From: Phyllobacteriaceae bacterium
GTDB taxonomy: Bacteria > Pseudomonadota > Alphaproteobacteria > Rhizobiales > Rhizobiaceae
DNA length: 64,000 nt
Direction of reading: 5' to 3'
NCBI GenBank assembly: GCA_024742765.1
Contig: JANSXT010000002.1
Coordinates: 124,001-188,000 of the forward strand
Every line of letters starts with the position of its first letter. Within the stretch, counting starts at the first letter, position 1. The translations under genes and the position numbers were made by a program. Shown here piece by piece: positions 8,379-16,939 of this stretch. The notes under the pieces were generated by a model. That model did not search any database. It was not told the DNA's origin and was given only the letters and a program-made list of their open reading frames with translations.

Positions 8379-9452
8379 ATGGGCACCGTCCAGATTCGCA
8401 ATGCACGCAAGTCCTATGGCTCCGTGGAGGTTCTCCACGGCGTGTCGATCGACATTGAGGAAGGCGAGTTCGTTGCCCTGGTCGGCCCGTCGGGCTGTGG
8501 CAAGTCCACGCTTTTGCGCATGATCGCCGGATTGGAGGAGATCACATCAGGGCACATTCTGATAGGCGACCGGATTGTCAATGATGTGGCGCCCAAAGAT
8601 CGCGATATCGCGATGGTCTTCCAGAACTATGCGCTCTATCCGCACAAGAATGTGCGCGACAATATGGGGTTTGCCCTGCGCCAGCGAAGGGTGTCGCGCG
8701 ACGAGATCAACGTGCGCGTCACCGAAGCAGCACGCATTCTCGGCCTGGAGGAATTGCTCGACCGTAAACCCAGGGCGCTTTCCGGCGGACAGCGTCAACG
8801 CGTGGCGATGGGCCGGGCGATCGTGCGCGACCCCAACGTTTTTCTCTTCGATGAGCCGCTCTCCAATCTCGATGCCAAGCTTCGCGTGCAGATGCGCTCG
8901 GAGATCAAGGAACTCCATCAGCGCCTGAAGACGACCACGATCTACGTGACCCATGATCAGATCGAGGCGATGACGCTGGCCGATCGCGTGGTGGTGATGA
9001 ATTCGGGCGTCATCGAGCAGGCGGGACCGCCGCTGGAACTCTATGACAATCCCGCAACGCTCTTCGTTGCCGCCTTCATCGGATCGCCGCCGATGAATTT
9101 TTTCGAGGGCGACCTTGTCGGCGGCACCGGCCTTGTCATGGGCGACGGCACGCGGCTCGCCCTGCCCGAGGCCGACCCAAAGGGCCGGCAACGGGCGACC
9201 GTGGGCGTGCGCGCCGAGCATTTCGATCTTGCCGAAAAGGGGTGGCCGGCGACCGTTTCCGTCGTGGAGCCGACCGGCTCGGAGACCCTTGTCATGGCGC
9301 GCCTGGCCGGCGACGTGGTGCGCGTTTTGATCCGTGGACGCACCGCCGTCCAGCCGGGCGAAACGATCCACCTCAGGCCGCAGCGCGGCAGCCTGCACTT
9401 CTTCGATGCCGCGCCGGTGCCGGAAGTCGCCCAGATGGAAGACGTTGCCTGA
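8379..9452 (+). CDS. ABC transporter ATP-binding protein (UgpC/MalK type)
   Basis: A 357-residue ATPase of the carbohydrate importer family. The motifs in order are Walker [10 protein letters not shown] (about 39), Q-loop FQNYALYPH (about 84), signature LSGGQRQR (about 136), Walker B VFLFDEP (about 156) and the switch His (YVTHDQIEAMT). The C-terminal 120 residues form the OB/TOBE regulatory domain usual for MalK-like proteins. A strong GGGAGGA precedes the ATG. The gene follows the GntR gene by 27 bases and energises the permeases encoded at 5825-7602. Confidence 0.93.
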   Translation: MGTVQIRNARKSYGSVEVLHGVSIDIEEGEFVALVGPSGCGKSTLLRMIAGLEEITSGHILIGDRIVNDVAPKDRDIAMVFQNYALYPHKNVRDNMGFALRQRRVSRDEINVRVTEAARILGLEELLDRKPRALSGGQRQRVAMGRAIVRDPNVFLFDEPLSNLDAKLRVQMRSEIKELHQRLKTTTIYVTHDQIEAMTLADRVVVMNSGVIEQAGPPLELYDNPATLFVAAFIGSPPMNFFEGDLVGGTGLVMGDGTRLALPEADPKGRQRATVGVRAEHFDLAEKGWPATVSVVEPTGSETLVMARLAGDVVRVLIRGRTAVQPGETIHLRPQRGSLHFFDAAPVPEVAQMEDVA

Positions 9453-9494
9453 TCATCGGCGATCTCACAGACAGACAGATGACGGGGGTTAGCG

Positions 9495-10943
9495 GTGCAA
9501 GAGCTGAGCGAATTCTATATCGATGGGCAATGGGTGAAATCCGCATCAGGCGACCGACATGCGCTGATCGATCCGTCGACCGAGGAGCAAATCGGCACCG
9601 TCGCGCTCGGCACAGTCGGCGATGTGGACGCGGCGGTTGCGGCCGCATCATCGGCTTTTCCGGGCTGGGCCTTCAGCGACCTTGCCGACCGCGTCGCGGC
9701 GGTCGAACGGTTGCGGCATGCCTATGAGGCACGCCTCGAAGACATGGCGCAGGCGATCTCACGGGAGATGGGCGCGCCGATCGATCTTGCACGACAAAGA
9801 CAGGCGCCTGCGGCGCTCCGGCATATCGACACTTATCTGGCGGCGATCGAGAGCTTTTCCTTTGAACGGATGCTGAGCCCGCACGCACCGCACGACCGCA
9901 TTCTGATGGAGCCGATCGGCGTCGTGGGCATGGTCACGCCGTGGAACTGGCCGATGAGCCAAATCGCGCTCAAGGTCGTCCCCGCCCTTCTGGTCGGCTG
10001 CACGATGGTCCTCAAACCGTCCGAATATGCGCCGTTCTCGTCGGCGCTTCTCGCCGAGATCGTCGATGCGGCGAAGATCCCCGCCGGTGTGTTCAATCTG
10101 GTCCATGGCGATGGCATGACCGCCGGCACCCGGCTGGTCGAGCATCCCGATGTAGCCATGATCTCCTTTACCGGTTCCACCCGCGCCGGCGCCGCAATCG
10201 TCAAGCGGGCGGCCGACACGTTCAAGCGCGTCGGGCTCGAACTGGGCGGCAAGGGCGCCAACCTCATCTTCCCGGACGCCGACGCCGACGCCGTCGCGCG
10301 GGGTGTGAAGACCTGCTTCATCAACAGCGGACAGAATTGCAACGCCCCCACGCGGATGCTCGTCCAGCGTGCGGTCTATGACGAAGCTGTTGAGCAGGCC
10401 CGCGAGGCCGCGGAAAGCCTCGCGGTCGGCCCCTCCAATCAGGAGGGCGGGCACATGGGGCCCGTCGTCTCTGCACGCCAGTACGAACGCATCCAGTCCT
10501 ATATCGAGGAGGGCGTCGCCGAAGGCGCGCGCCTCGTTGCCGGCGGATCGGGACGACCGGCGGGCTTCAATCGCGGCTTCTTCGTCCAGCCGACCGTCTT
10601 TGCCGATGTCACCAGCGACATGACGATCGCGCGCGAAGAGATTTTCGGACCGGTCTTGTCCATCATGCCCTTCGACGATGAAGAGGAAGCGCTGAGCATC
10701 GCCAACGATACGCCCTACGGCCTGACCAATTATGTTCAAAGCGCCGATGGCGCGCGCCGGAACAGGATGGCGCGGCGGCTTCGGTCCGGCATGGTCGAAA
10801 TGAACGGTCAACCGCGCGCGGCCGGGTCTCCGTTTGGTGGGGTCGGCCATTCCGGCCTTGCGCGCGAAGGAGGCGTGTTCGGGCTTGAGGAGTTTCTCGT
10901 GATCAAGTCGGTTTCTGGATGGGGTGGCGACAACAGATCGTGA
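9495..10943 (+). CDS. NAD(P)-dependent aldehyde dehydrogenase
   Basis: A 482-residue aldehyde dehydrogenase of full family length. The cofactor-binding TPWNWPMSQ is near residue 150. The general-base Glu lies in LELGGKGAN (about 250) and the nucleophile Cys in NSGQNCNAPTR (about 284). EEIFGPVLS near 380 completes the set. The start is GTG at 9495, preceded by a G-rich site. As last gene of the operon it probably oxidises the semialdehyde produced after dehydration and dehydrogenation, delivering a dicarboxylate or keto acid to central metabolism. The substrate is not evident from the sequence. Confidence 0.9.
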   Translation: MQELSEFYIDGQWVKSASGDRHALIDPSTEEQIGTVALGTVGDVDAAVAAASSAFPGWAFSDLADRVAAVERLRHAYEARLEDMAQAISREMGAPIDLARQRQAPAALRHIDTYLAAIESFSFERMLSPHAPHDRILMEPIGVVGMVTPWNWPMSQIALKVVPALLVGCTMVLKPSEYAPFSSALLAEIVDAAKIPAGVFNLVHGDGMTAGTRLVEHPDVAMISFTGSTRAGAAIVKRAADTFKRVGLELGGKGANLIFPDADADAVARGVKTCFINSGQNCNAPTRMLVQRAVYDEAVEQAREAAESLAVGPSNQEGGHMGPVVSARQYERIQSYIEEGVAEGARLVAGGSGRPAGFNRGFFVQPTVFADVTSDMTIAREEIFGPVLSIMPFDDEEEALSIANDTPYGLTNYVQSADGARRNRMARRLRSGMVEMNGQPRAAGSPFGGVGHSGLAREGGVFGLEEFLVIKSVSGWGGDNRS

Positions 10944-10970
10944 AAGCCGGGCGCAAAGGCATTGGAGGGC

Positions 10971-11014
10971 GGTTGGATCGGTTCATCTTTGGCCGGCGCT
11001 CAAACGAACCAACC
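10971..11014. terminator. Possible bidirectional terminator hairpin
   Basis: Arms GGTTGGATCG (10971-10980) and CGAACCAACC (11005-11014) match at 9 of 10 positions around a 24-base loop, followed by TTT. It lies between two convergent genes, where a terminator is expected. The long loop makes this weak. Confidence 0.35.
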
Positions 11015-11082
11015 TTTGCTGGAAACGCTCTAGGCCCCCGGGAACAGCGTGAGAAACGGTCCGGACAAAAGGCGGGCGGTGT

Positions 11083-11901
11083 TCACTGTTCGTCGAGCAC
11101 GAGTTTGCGTCCGTTGGGCGGGATGATGACTTTCTGGTAATAGACCGGCACGCCGTCGGGATCGGCGCCGAACGTTTCAAGCTGCATGGCGGTCGTGCCC
11201 CGCGGAAGCCCCAGGACAACGCACTCATCGGCCGTCATGGGCCGGTGGGCGAGAAGTTGGCGGATTGGCTTGGCGCGCACCGAAAAGTGTGTCATCAGCA
11301 GATTGCGCAGAACCAGGCGGCTGAACGATTGCAGCGGCTCGTTTGCAAGCTCACCGAACCTGTCGCCATCGAAATAAAAGTCGCTGAAAAAACTGAACTC
11401 GTCGCCAACCTCGATGAAGCGCCGGACGGCGAGAAAGTGTCGCGTCTGCTCCATGTAGAAGGACCAGGCGCCGGGATTTTCGATCAGGTTGCGGAACTGC
11501 GCCTCGGCTCTCAGGGGCAGAAATTCGCCGGCATCGTCCAGGAAACGGAAATGCCAGACGTCAGCCATGTTCGCTGACGGGTCGGTCACGAACGTGCCCG
11601 CCCCCTGGCGCCGTTCGACCAGCGCATCCTGATGCAGCAGCGCCATCGTCTTCTGGATCGTGCCGACACTCAGGGAAAGCGTGCGCGCCAACTCATCATC
11701 GGACGGCAATTGCTCGCCCGGCCGCAGTTCGCCGGCATGCACCAGCTTGGTGATGGTCCGGTGCAGGACCAGATAGCGCGGACCGCGATCGCGCGCGAGC
11801 AGAACAAAGCGGGCGGCGATCAGATCGGTGGCTTGAAGCCTGCGGGCGCCCTGCGCGGACGGGGGAAGGTGCGTATCGGCATGGTTGCGGGGCGAAGGCA
11901 T
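11083..11901 (-). CDS. GntR family regulator with UTRA domain (HutC type)
   Basis: A 272-residue regulator. After a poorly conserved 35-residue lead comes the winged helix-turn-helix (LHRTITKLVHAGELRPGEQL and DDELARTLSLSVGTIQKTM). An effector-binding UTRA-like domain follows, with VYYQKVIIPPNGRKLVLDEQ at the very C-terminus. It is divergent from tctB, with about 160 bases between the two starts. That is the usual layout for a regulator controlling both itself and the transporter operon. The AT-rich segment at 11925-11960 (containing CCTATAGAGG) is the probable binding region. The ligand is presumably the tct/aconitase-X substrate. Confidence 0.88.
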   Translation of the reverse strand: MPSPRNHADTHLPPSAQGARRLQATDLIAARFVLLARDRGPRYLVLHRTITKLVHAGELRPGEQLPSDDELARTLSLSVGTIQKTMALLHQDALVERRQGAGTFVTDPSANMADVWHFRFLDDAGEFLPLRAEAQFRNLIENPGAWSFYMEQTRHFLAVRRFIEVGDEFSFFSDFYFDGDRFGELANEPLQSFSRLVLRNLLMTHFSVRAKPIRQLLAHRPMTADECVVLGLPRGTTAMQLETFGADPDGVPVYYQKVIIPPNGRKLVLDEQ

Positions 11902-11924
11902 GGACGGCTCTCCAAAAATTTCAA

Positions 11925-11960
11925 TTCAATATAGACCTATAGAGGATTATATGTATAGTG
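11925..11960. promoter_or_regulatory. AT-rich divergent control region
   Basis: A sharply AT-rich stretch in otherwise GC-rich DNA, between the GntR gene and the tct operon. It contains CCTATAGAGG at 11936-11945 and TATATGTATAGT, a plausible -10 region for the tct direction. The CTATAGA core is shared with the palindrome at 922-937. Assignment as promoter and operator is inference. Confidence 0.45.
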
Positions 11961-12001
11961 CTTTCGTCGGTCCGTGATTGACTGCCGACAGGGAGGATAT
12001 T

Positions 12002-12070
12002 TTGATCCATTCACGCAAGGCCGCGAACGGCCGTGCCCCCGTTTCCGCGATCGGAGGCCGCATTGTCTGA
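12002..12070 (+). other. Possible 22-codon leader ORF upstream of tctB
   Basis: A TTG at 12002 follows a very good ribosome binding site (GGGAGG, 11991-11996) by five bases and opens a 22-codon frame (starting LIHSRKAANGRAP in literal codons). It ends at the TGA at 12068-12070, overlapping the proposed tctB start at 12063. It could be a leader peptide that couples translation to tctB, or it may mark a frameshift in the true tctB start. No homology is recognised. Confidence 0.3.
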
Positions 12071-12548
12071 TGCGGTGGTCGAGTTTGTCGCCGGCTGTGC
12101 CTTTGTGGCGGTGGCCGTGGTTGCATATCTCAATCTGAATGCGGCGACCGGCGATGCCTTTGCCTTTGGTGCGCAATCATCGATGCGGGCGACGACCTTT
12201 CCAAACTTCCTTGCCATCGGCCTGGGTGTGTTGGGCGCGCTGTTTGCGATGGCGGCGGCGCGACGGCTGGTGGAACAGGGGAACGCCGCGGCCGCTTTCG
12301 TGAACCTGTTCAAGAGCGTCTGGAGCCGCGAAACGGCGATTGCGCTGGCGATCATCGTCTTGCTGATCGCCTATGCGTTCCTGCTCAAGAAAGTCCATTT
12401 CGGGCTTCTGACATTTATCTTCCTGGCCGCTGGATTTGTGCTGTTCGGGCGCCGCAAGCCTGTTCCGATCATCATCGTCGCCGCAGCGGCGTCGGCCTGT
12501 TTCTATGGCCTGTTCGTCGGGCTGCTGCAGTTGGCGCTTAACCCATGA
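12063..12548 (+). CDS. tctB: Tripartite tricarboxylate transporter small membrane subunit TctB
   Basis: A 161-residue inner-membrane protein with four hydrophobic segments, the size and topology of TctB, the small subunit of tripartite tricarboxylate transporters. The TTG at 12063 is favoured because GGAGG at 12053-12057 is well placed and the protein then begins MSDAVVEFVAG just before the first membrane segment. A GTG at 12033 is also in frame without a clear site. TctA and TctC follow directly. The transporter is a secondary symporter fed by a periplasmic binding protein. Confidence 0.82.
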   Translation: MSDAVVEFVAGCAFVAVAVVAYLNLNAATGDAFAFGAQSSMRATTFPNFLAIGLGVLGALFAMAAARRLVEQGNAAAAFVNLFKSVWSRETAIALAIIVLLIAYAFLLKKVHFGLLTFIFLAAGFVLFGRRKPVPIIIVAAAASACFYGLFVGLLQLALNP

Positions 12549-12561
12549 AAGAAGCGGCGGC

Positions 12562-14076
12562 ATGATGGCGGATCTGGTTGCGGGTTTTGCGACGGCGATG
12601 GAGCCGACCAACTTCCTGATGATCCTGGTCGGAACGATGCTCGGCCTGTTTGCGGGAGCGTTGCCGGGTCTGAGTTCGCCCATGGCGATCGTCGTCCTGT
12701 TGCCGCTCACCTATACGATGAACGCATTGCCGGCGCTTCTGGTGATGATCGGTGTCTATGTGGGCACCAAGCTGGGGGGTTCTTTCGCCGCGGTGCTTCT
12801 GCGTACGCCGGGCACGCCAGGCGCCGCCTGCACGGCACTTGACGGGTTTCCGATGGCGGAACGCGGCCAGGCCGGGCTGGCGCTTGGCTATGCGACGGTG
12901 GGCTCGACGGCCGGGGGCGTCTTCGGCTGGCTGCTGGCGATCATCTTCATTCCGCTTCTGTCGACCGTTGCCGTCAAGTCATCGAATGCGGACATCGCTC
13001 TCGTCGGCGTCATGGGCCTGTTCATGGTCTCGGCATTTGTGCGCGGATCGATGCTGCGCGGCTTGATCGGTGTCTTTCTGGGACTGCTGATATCGACGGT
13101 CGGGCTCGACAAGATCGATGCCAGTGAAAGGCTGACATTCGGCAATATCGACCTTCTGAGCGGTGTCCCGTTCGCCGCCGCGCTGACCGGCTTTTTCGGC
13201 ATTGCCGTGGTGCTGAGCGACGTCAAGCTGATCGGCCGCAAGGAAGTTTTGATCACCGACAAGGTCAATATGGCACTGCCGACCTTTCGGGACATGGCCG
13301 CACGCTGGCGGGCCATGCTGACCGGCGCCTTTTTCGGCACCGGCGTCGGTGCCATTCCAGGCGTCGGGGCGGAGGGGGCCACCTGGGTGGCCTATGCGTC
13401 GATCAGGGGTCAATCCAAGAACCCCGAGAATTTCGGCAAGGGCGAACCGGACGGCATCGTCGCGCCGGAGGCGGCCAACAACGCGACCACCGGCGGCACC
13501 ATGGTGCCCATGCTGACGCTGGGAATCCCGGGCGACGGCTCCACGGCGGTGATCCTGGGCGCCTTCATCCTGCATGGCATTGAGCCGGGCGTCCTCTTGA
13601 TGCAGACATCGAGCGAATTGGTCTACGGCATGCTGGCCGGGCTTTTGATCTCGACGATCCTGATGTTCCTGATCGCCTGGCTGGCGATCCGCGTGTTCAT
13701 CTACATGCTGCAACAGGACCGGTCCTGGCTGTTCCCGATGGTCCTCGTCCTGGCCTGCCTGGGCGCATTCGCCACGATGGGTTCGACATTCCCCGTCTAT
13801 GTCGCGATCGTCCTGGGCGTCGTCGGGTTCCTGATGGAGAAGGCGAGATTTCCGGTCGTCACCGTGGTGCTGGGCATCATTCTTGGTCCGATCATCGAAG
13901 AGAATATTCGCCTGGCGCTGGTTCTGTCGGGCGACGATTGGGGCACGTTCGTCGCCACATGGCCCCGTATCGCACTGGTTTCGGTCATCGTCGTTCTGCT
14001 GGCCTGGGAGGTGTACCGGCAGGTACGCGGCGCAGAACCCGAAGCCGTACGCAACGATCAACCGATTGGCGACTAG
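12562..14076 (+). CDS. tctA: Tripartite tricarboxylate transporter large permease TctA
   Basis: A 504-residue polytopic membrane protein with about twelve hydrophobic segments. Family motifs are evident: GLFAGALPGLSSPMAIVVLL near residue 30, GGSFAAVLLRTPGTPGAACT near 75, and GVGAEGATWVAYA and MLTLGIPGDGSTAVILG near 270-330. These glycine/proline-rich loops form the substrate path in TctA. The start is the ATG at 12562, 13 bases after tctB (an ATG at 12565 is also in frame). It works with TctB and the binding protein TctC to import an organic acid across the inner membrane. Confidence 0.92.
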   Translation: MMADLVAGFATAMEPTNFLMILVGTMLGLFAGALPGLSSPMAIVVLLPLTYTMNALPALLVMIGVYVGTKLGGSFAAVLLRTPGTPGAACTALDGFPMAERGQAGLALGYATVGSTAGGVFGWLLAIIFIPLLSTVAVKSSNADIALVGVMGLFMVSAFVRGSMLRGLIGVFLGLLISTVGLDKIDASERLTFGNIDLLSGVPFAAALTGFFGIAVVLSDVKLIGRKEVLITDKVNMALPTFRDMAARWRAMLTGAFFGTGVGAIPGVGAEGATWVAYASIRGQSKNPENFGKGEPDGIVAPEAANNATTGGTMVPMLTLGIPGDGSTAVILGAFILHGIEPGVLLMQTSSELVYGMLAGLLISTILMFLIAWLAIRVFIYMLQQDRSWLFPMVLVLACLGAFATMGSTFPVYVAIVLGVVGFLMEKARFPVVTVVLGIILGPIIEENIRLALVLSGDDWGTFVATWPRIALVSVIVVLLAWEVYRQVRGAEPEAVRNDQPIGD

Positions 14077-14093
14077 ACTTGGGAGGAAACAAC

Positions 14094-15065
14094 ATGCGTA
14101 GACACAGAATTTTCGGAGCCTTCGTCGCAGCCGCAGCCCTTTTCGGGGCGTCCGGCATGGCGGCCGCCGAGTTCCCCGAACAGACCATCCGGATGATCAT
14201 CCCCTGGAAGCCGGGCGGCGGCACCGATGCAATCGGTCGCGGCCTGCAGCCGGCCTTCGAAGAAGCGGCCGGAGAGAGCCTGATCATCGACAACATATCC
14301 GGCGCCGGTACGGTTTCCGGCACCTTGCAGATGCTCAAGGCCAAGCCGGACGGCTATACCATCTTGATGAACGGGTCGACCGATGTCGCCGCGCCGCTGA
14401 CGTTCAAGGACGACCTGCCCTACACGCTCGATGATATGCGCTTCGTCGGCGGCTTCTTCTTCTCGCCGACCTGGGTCATCAGCCATGCCGATCGCGGCTA
14501 TTCCGATCTGAACGATTTTCTCGAGGCGGCCCAGCAGTCCGGCGGTGTGACCCTCGGGGTTGCCGGTTCGGCCGGCGCCCAGATGATCATGGCCGCCTCG
14601 ATCAAGGGCGTTACCGGTTATGACATCACGCTGGTGCCCTATTCGGGCGGTGCCGATCTGAAAAAGGCGATCCTGGGCAACCAGGTCGATGCCGGCGTGA
14701 TCCACGCGCCGGTCATGCTGGGTGACGCGAAAGGCGGGGTCATCAATGTGCTGGGCGCCGGCGGTTCCCTCGGCGCGCTGACCTGGGAGGAAGCGCGCGG
14801 CAAGCCGACACTGCAGGATGTCGGCATCGATGTCGAAGTGGGTGTCACGCGCGGCGTTTTTGCGCCCAAGGACACGCCGGACGAAGTGATCGCGCGGCTC
14901 GAGCAGATCCTCGAACAGGCGGCCAAATCGGACCATTTCGCCGAGTTCGGCCAAGGCTTCGGCTTTGCGCCAACGTGGATCCCGGCGGCCGATTTCGAAG
15001 CCCAGGTCAAGGGCGAATTGGAGGCCTTCAAGCAGATCAAGGCCGACCACATCGACGGGTCCTGA
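14094..15065 (+). CDS. tctC: Tripartite tricarboxylate transporter substrate-binding protein TctC
   Basis: A 323-residue periplasmic binding protein of the Bug/TctC family. Residues 1-25 are a signal peptide ending in GMAAA. The mature protein begins EFPEQTIRMIIPWKPGGGTD, the characteristic first strand and substrate loop, followed by GAGTVSG near 65. The C-terminal helices (DTPDEVIARLEQILEQA) are typical. The ATG at 14094 lies 7 bases after GGGAGG (14081-14086). Family members bind carboxylates, so the ligand is probably a di- or tricarboxylic or hydroxy acid matching the downstream aconitase X. Confidence 0.92.
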   Translation: MRRHRIFGAFVAAAALFGASGMAAAEFPEQTIRMIIPWKPGGGTDAIGRGLQPAFEEAAGESLIIDNISGAGTVSGTLQMLKAKPDGYTILMNGSTDVAAPLTFKDDLPYTLDDMRFVGGFFFSPTWVISHADRGYSDLNDFLEAAQQSGGVTLGVAGSAGAQMIMAASIKGVTGYDITLVPYSGGADLKKAILGNQVDAGVIHAPVMLGDAKGGVINVLGAGGSLGALTWEEARGKPTLQDVGIDVEVGVTRGVFAPKDTPDEVIARLEQILEQAAKSDHFAEFGQGFGFAPTWIPAADFEAQVKGELEAFKQIKADHIDGS

Positions 15066-15124
15066 GACAGCGGGCGCCGGAACACTCCCAGCCTGGCTCA
15101 TGTGGCCAACCATTGGCTAGGGGC

Positions 15125-15157
15125 ATCCGGGCGCCGGACTCCCGCCGGCGCCCGGAT
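15125..15157 (+). terminator. Perfect 13-bp stem hairpin between tctC and aconitase X
   Basis: Arms ATCCGGGCGCCGG (15125-15137) and CCGGCGCCCGGAT (15145-15157) are perfectly complementary around a 7-base loop and are followed by TTTAA. It may partly terminate after tctC or protect the tctC mRNA end. The short T-run argues against full termination, and the next gene begins 20 bases later. Confidence 0.55.
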
Positions 15158-15176
15158 TTAACTGATTGAGGGGTTC

Positions 15177-16448
15177 ATGAACACGATAACCAAACCTGAT
15201 CTCGGCATGACGCTCAGCCCGGCCGAAGAAGCCATGCTGGCCGGGGAGATGGGCCCGGCGCGCCAATGGGCGATCGGCCATCAACTCCAGGTCGGCCGGA
15301 TGTTCGATGCAGCCGACATGGTGGAGGTCAGCCAGGCGCATATGATGGCCGATCCGGAGTCGCTCGGCGAGGCCGGCGTTTCCTTCGTGGAGCGCTTTGC
15401 GGCGTTGCCACACGAGCAGGCGCGTGTCCGGGTGCCGATGATCACCGATCCGCGCGGTGTGGACCTTAACTACTATGATCCGCTCGGTCAGACCGAAGCC
15501 ATGGCGAACCTCGAGCGCCGCTTCGTCGCCGCCTGCGAGAAGCTCGGCATCATGATGACCGACACCTGCATCAACTACCAGACGATCATGCCGCCCGTGC
15601 TGGGCGATCATGTCGCCTATGGCGACACGGGCGTCGTCATCTACAGCAACAGCGTTTGCGGCGCCCGGTCCAATTTCGAAGGCGGGCCGTCGGCATTGGC
15701 CGCGGGGCTGACCGGCCGCACGCCGCGCTATGGCCTGCATCTGGACGAGCACCGCCGCGCCACAAGGCGCTTTTTCGTGCAAAGCCAGCCGCAAGGGCTG
15801 ACCGACTGGGGCGTGCTGGGCGCGGTGATCGGACGGAAGGCCGGGTCCTACTGGGACATACCGGTCATCGAGGGAATCGAGCGCGTACCGACTTCGGACG
15901 AAATCAAGCATATGGGCGCGGCGATGGCGAGCTATGGCTCGACGCCGCTGTTCCACATTGTTGGCGTCACGCCTGAATGCGAGACGCTGGCCGATGTCGA
16001 TGGAAACCGGCTGACCGCCGAGACCGTTGCGGCGAGCGATCTGGAGGCGCTGCGCGCTCCGTTCGGGGCGCGCGGCGAAAAGGTCGATGTCGTGGTCTTC
16101 GCTGCGCCGCAACTGTCGCTGGTCGAAATGCGGCAGGTGGCCGAGCTTTGCCAGGGCCGCACCATTCATCCAGAAACCGCGATGCTGGTTTGCACGCCGC
16201 CCAGCGTCTACGCCGACGCGCGGCGCATGGGCTACAACCGGGCGATCGAGGATTTTGGCGGCAAGGTCCTGCAGGGCACCTGCTTCTACCAGCAATATGC
16301 GCGCGAGATCGGCGAGGCCAACGGCTGGCGGCGCCTTCTGTCGAACTCAACCAAGATCGTGAACATTTTGGGCGGCTATGGCTACACGCCTGCGCTCGCC
16401 TCGATGGAAGAGTGCATCGCTTCGGCCGAAAAGGGGGAGATCGTCTGA
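15177..16448 (+). CDS. Aconitase X catalytic (large) subunit
   Basis: A 423-residue protein of the aconitase X family (formerly DUF521), large-subunit form. Conserved stretches include LSPAEEAMLAGEMGPARQWA at the N-terminus, TDTCINYQ (Cys131), YSNSVCGARSNFEGG (Cys161) and TPECETL (Cys268). LVCTPPS (Cys339) and LQGTCFYQQ (Cys369) follow. Known aconitase X enzymes are hydro-lyases with an Fe-S centre, such as cis-3-hydroxy-L-proline dehydratase in alphaproteobacteria and mevalonate-5-phosphate dehydratase in archaea. No hydroxyproline epimerase or pyrroline reductase lies nearby. Linkage to tctBAC suggests a carboxylate substrate instead. Its stop overlaps the small-subunit gene. Confidence 0.85.
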   Translation: MNTITKPDLGMTLSPAEEAMLAGEMGPARQWAIGHQLQVGRMFDAADMVEVSQAHMMADPESLGEAGVSFVERFAALPHEQARVRVPMITDPRGVDLNYYDPLGQTEAMANLERRFVAACEKLGIMMTDTCINYQTIMPPVLGDHVAYGDTGVVIYSNSVCGARSNFEGGPSALAAGLTGRTPRYGLHLDEHRRATRRFFVQSQPQGLTDWGVLGAVIGRKAGSYWDIPVIEGIERVPTSDEIKHMGAAMASYGSTPLFHIVGVTPECETLADVDGNRLTAETVAASDLEALRAPFGARGEKVDVVVFAAPQLSLVEMRQVAELCQGRTIHPETAMLVCTPPSVYADARRMGYNRAIEDFGGKVLQGTCFYQQYAREIGEANGWRRLLSNSTKIVNILGGYGYTPALASMEECIASAEKGEIV

Positions 16449-16861
16449 TGGCGTTGAAACTGCGTTGCCATTTCGGGATTGGTGCTGCCGTCGAAGGCGA
16501 GGCGCTGGTCGCCGCCGACAATTTCTCGGCCCGATACGATCTCGACCGTGTTCGCGGCGTTTTTTCCAGGCCCCAGCACAAGCTGTCCGGCCGGTCCTAT
16601 GTTGACAAAATCCTCGTGATGAACACCGCCAAGGGCGGTGTCGCCTCGGCCTGGATGCTGCACGAGATGGCATCGCGGGCAATGGCACCCAAGGCCATCC
16701 TGTTCAATGCGGCCAACACCATATTGGCGCAGGGCGCGGCTTTGGCGAATCTGGCCATGTGCGACCGGTTCGATGACGGTGACGTGACAGCACTGATCCG
16801 CACCGGCGACCGCCTCCTGGTCGAGCCGGAACTGGGCTTGGTGACGATCACGAACCGCTGA
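16448..16861 (+). CDS. Aconitase X swivel (small) subunit
   Basis: A 137-residue protein matching the aconitase X swivel domain (DUF126). Hallmarks are EGEALVAADNFSARYDLDR near 20-38, LSGRSYVDKILVMNTAKGGV near 47-66 with the GGVASAW catalytic-loop Ser, and LIRTGDRLLVEPELG at the end. The ATG overlaps the large-subunit stop by one base (TGATG), so the two are translationally coupled. In some organisms the two domains are fused; here they are separate genes, as in type II aconitase X enzymes. Confidence 0.85.
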   Translation: MALKLRCHFGIGAAVEGEALVAADNFSARYDLDRVRGVFSRPQHKLSGRSYVDKILVMNTAKGGVASAWMLHEMASRAMAPKAILFNAANTILAQGAALANLAMCDRFDDGDVTALIRTGDRLLVEPELGLVTITNR

Positions 16862-16939
16862 ATCGGACTCTTTCTTGTGCCGATCGCCGGCCAATGCGTG
16901 ACCCGCCTGGACACCGATGCCCGCCATAGAGTTCACATT

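Noticed and set aside
12033-12062. GTG at 12033 as tctB start
   Set aside because: In frame, but without a suitable ribosome site; the TTG at 12063 has GGAGG at the right distance. Not fully excluded.
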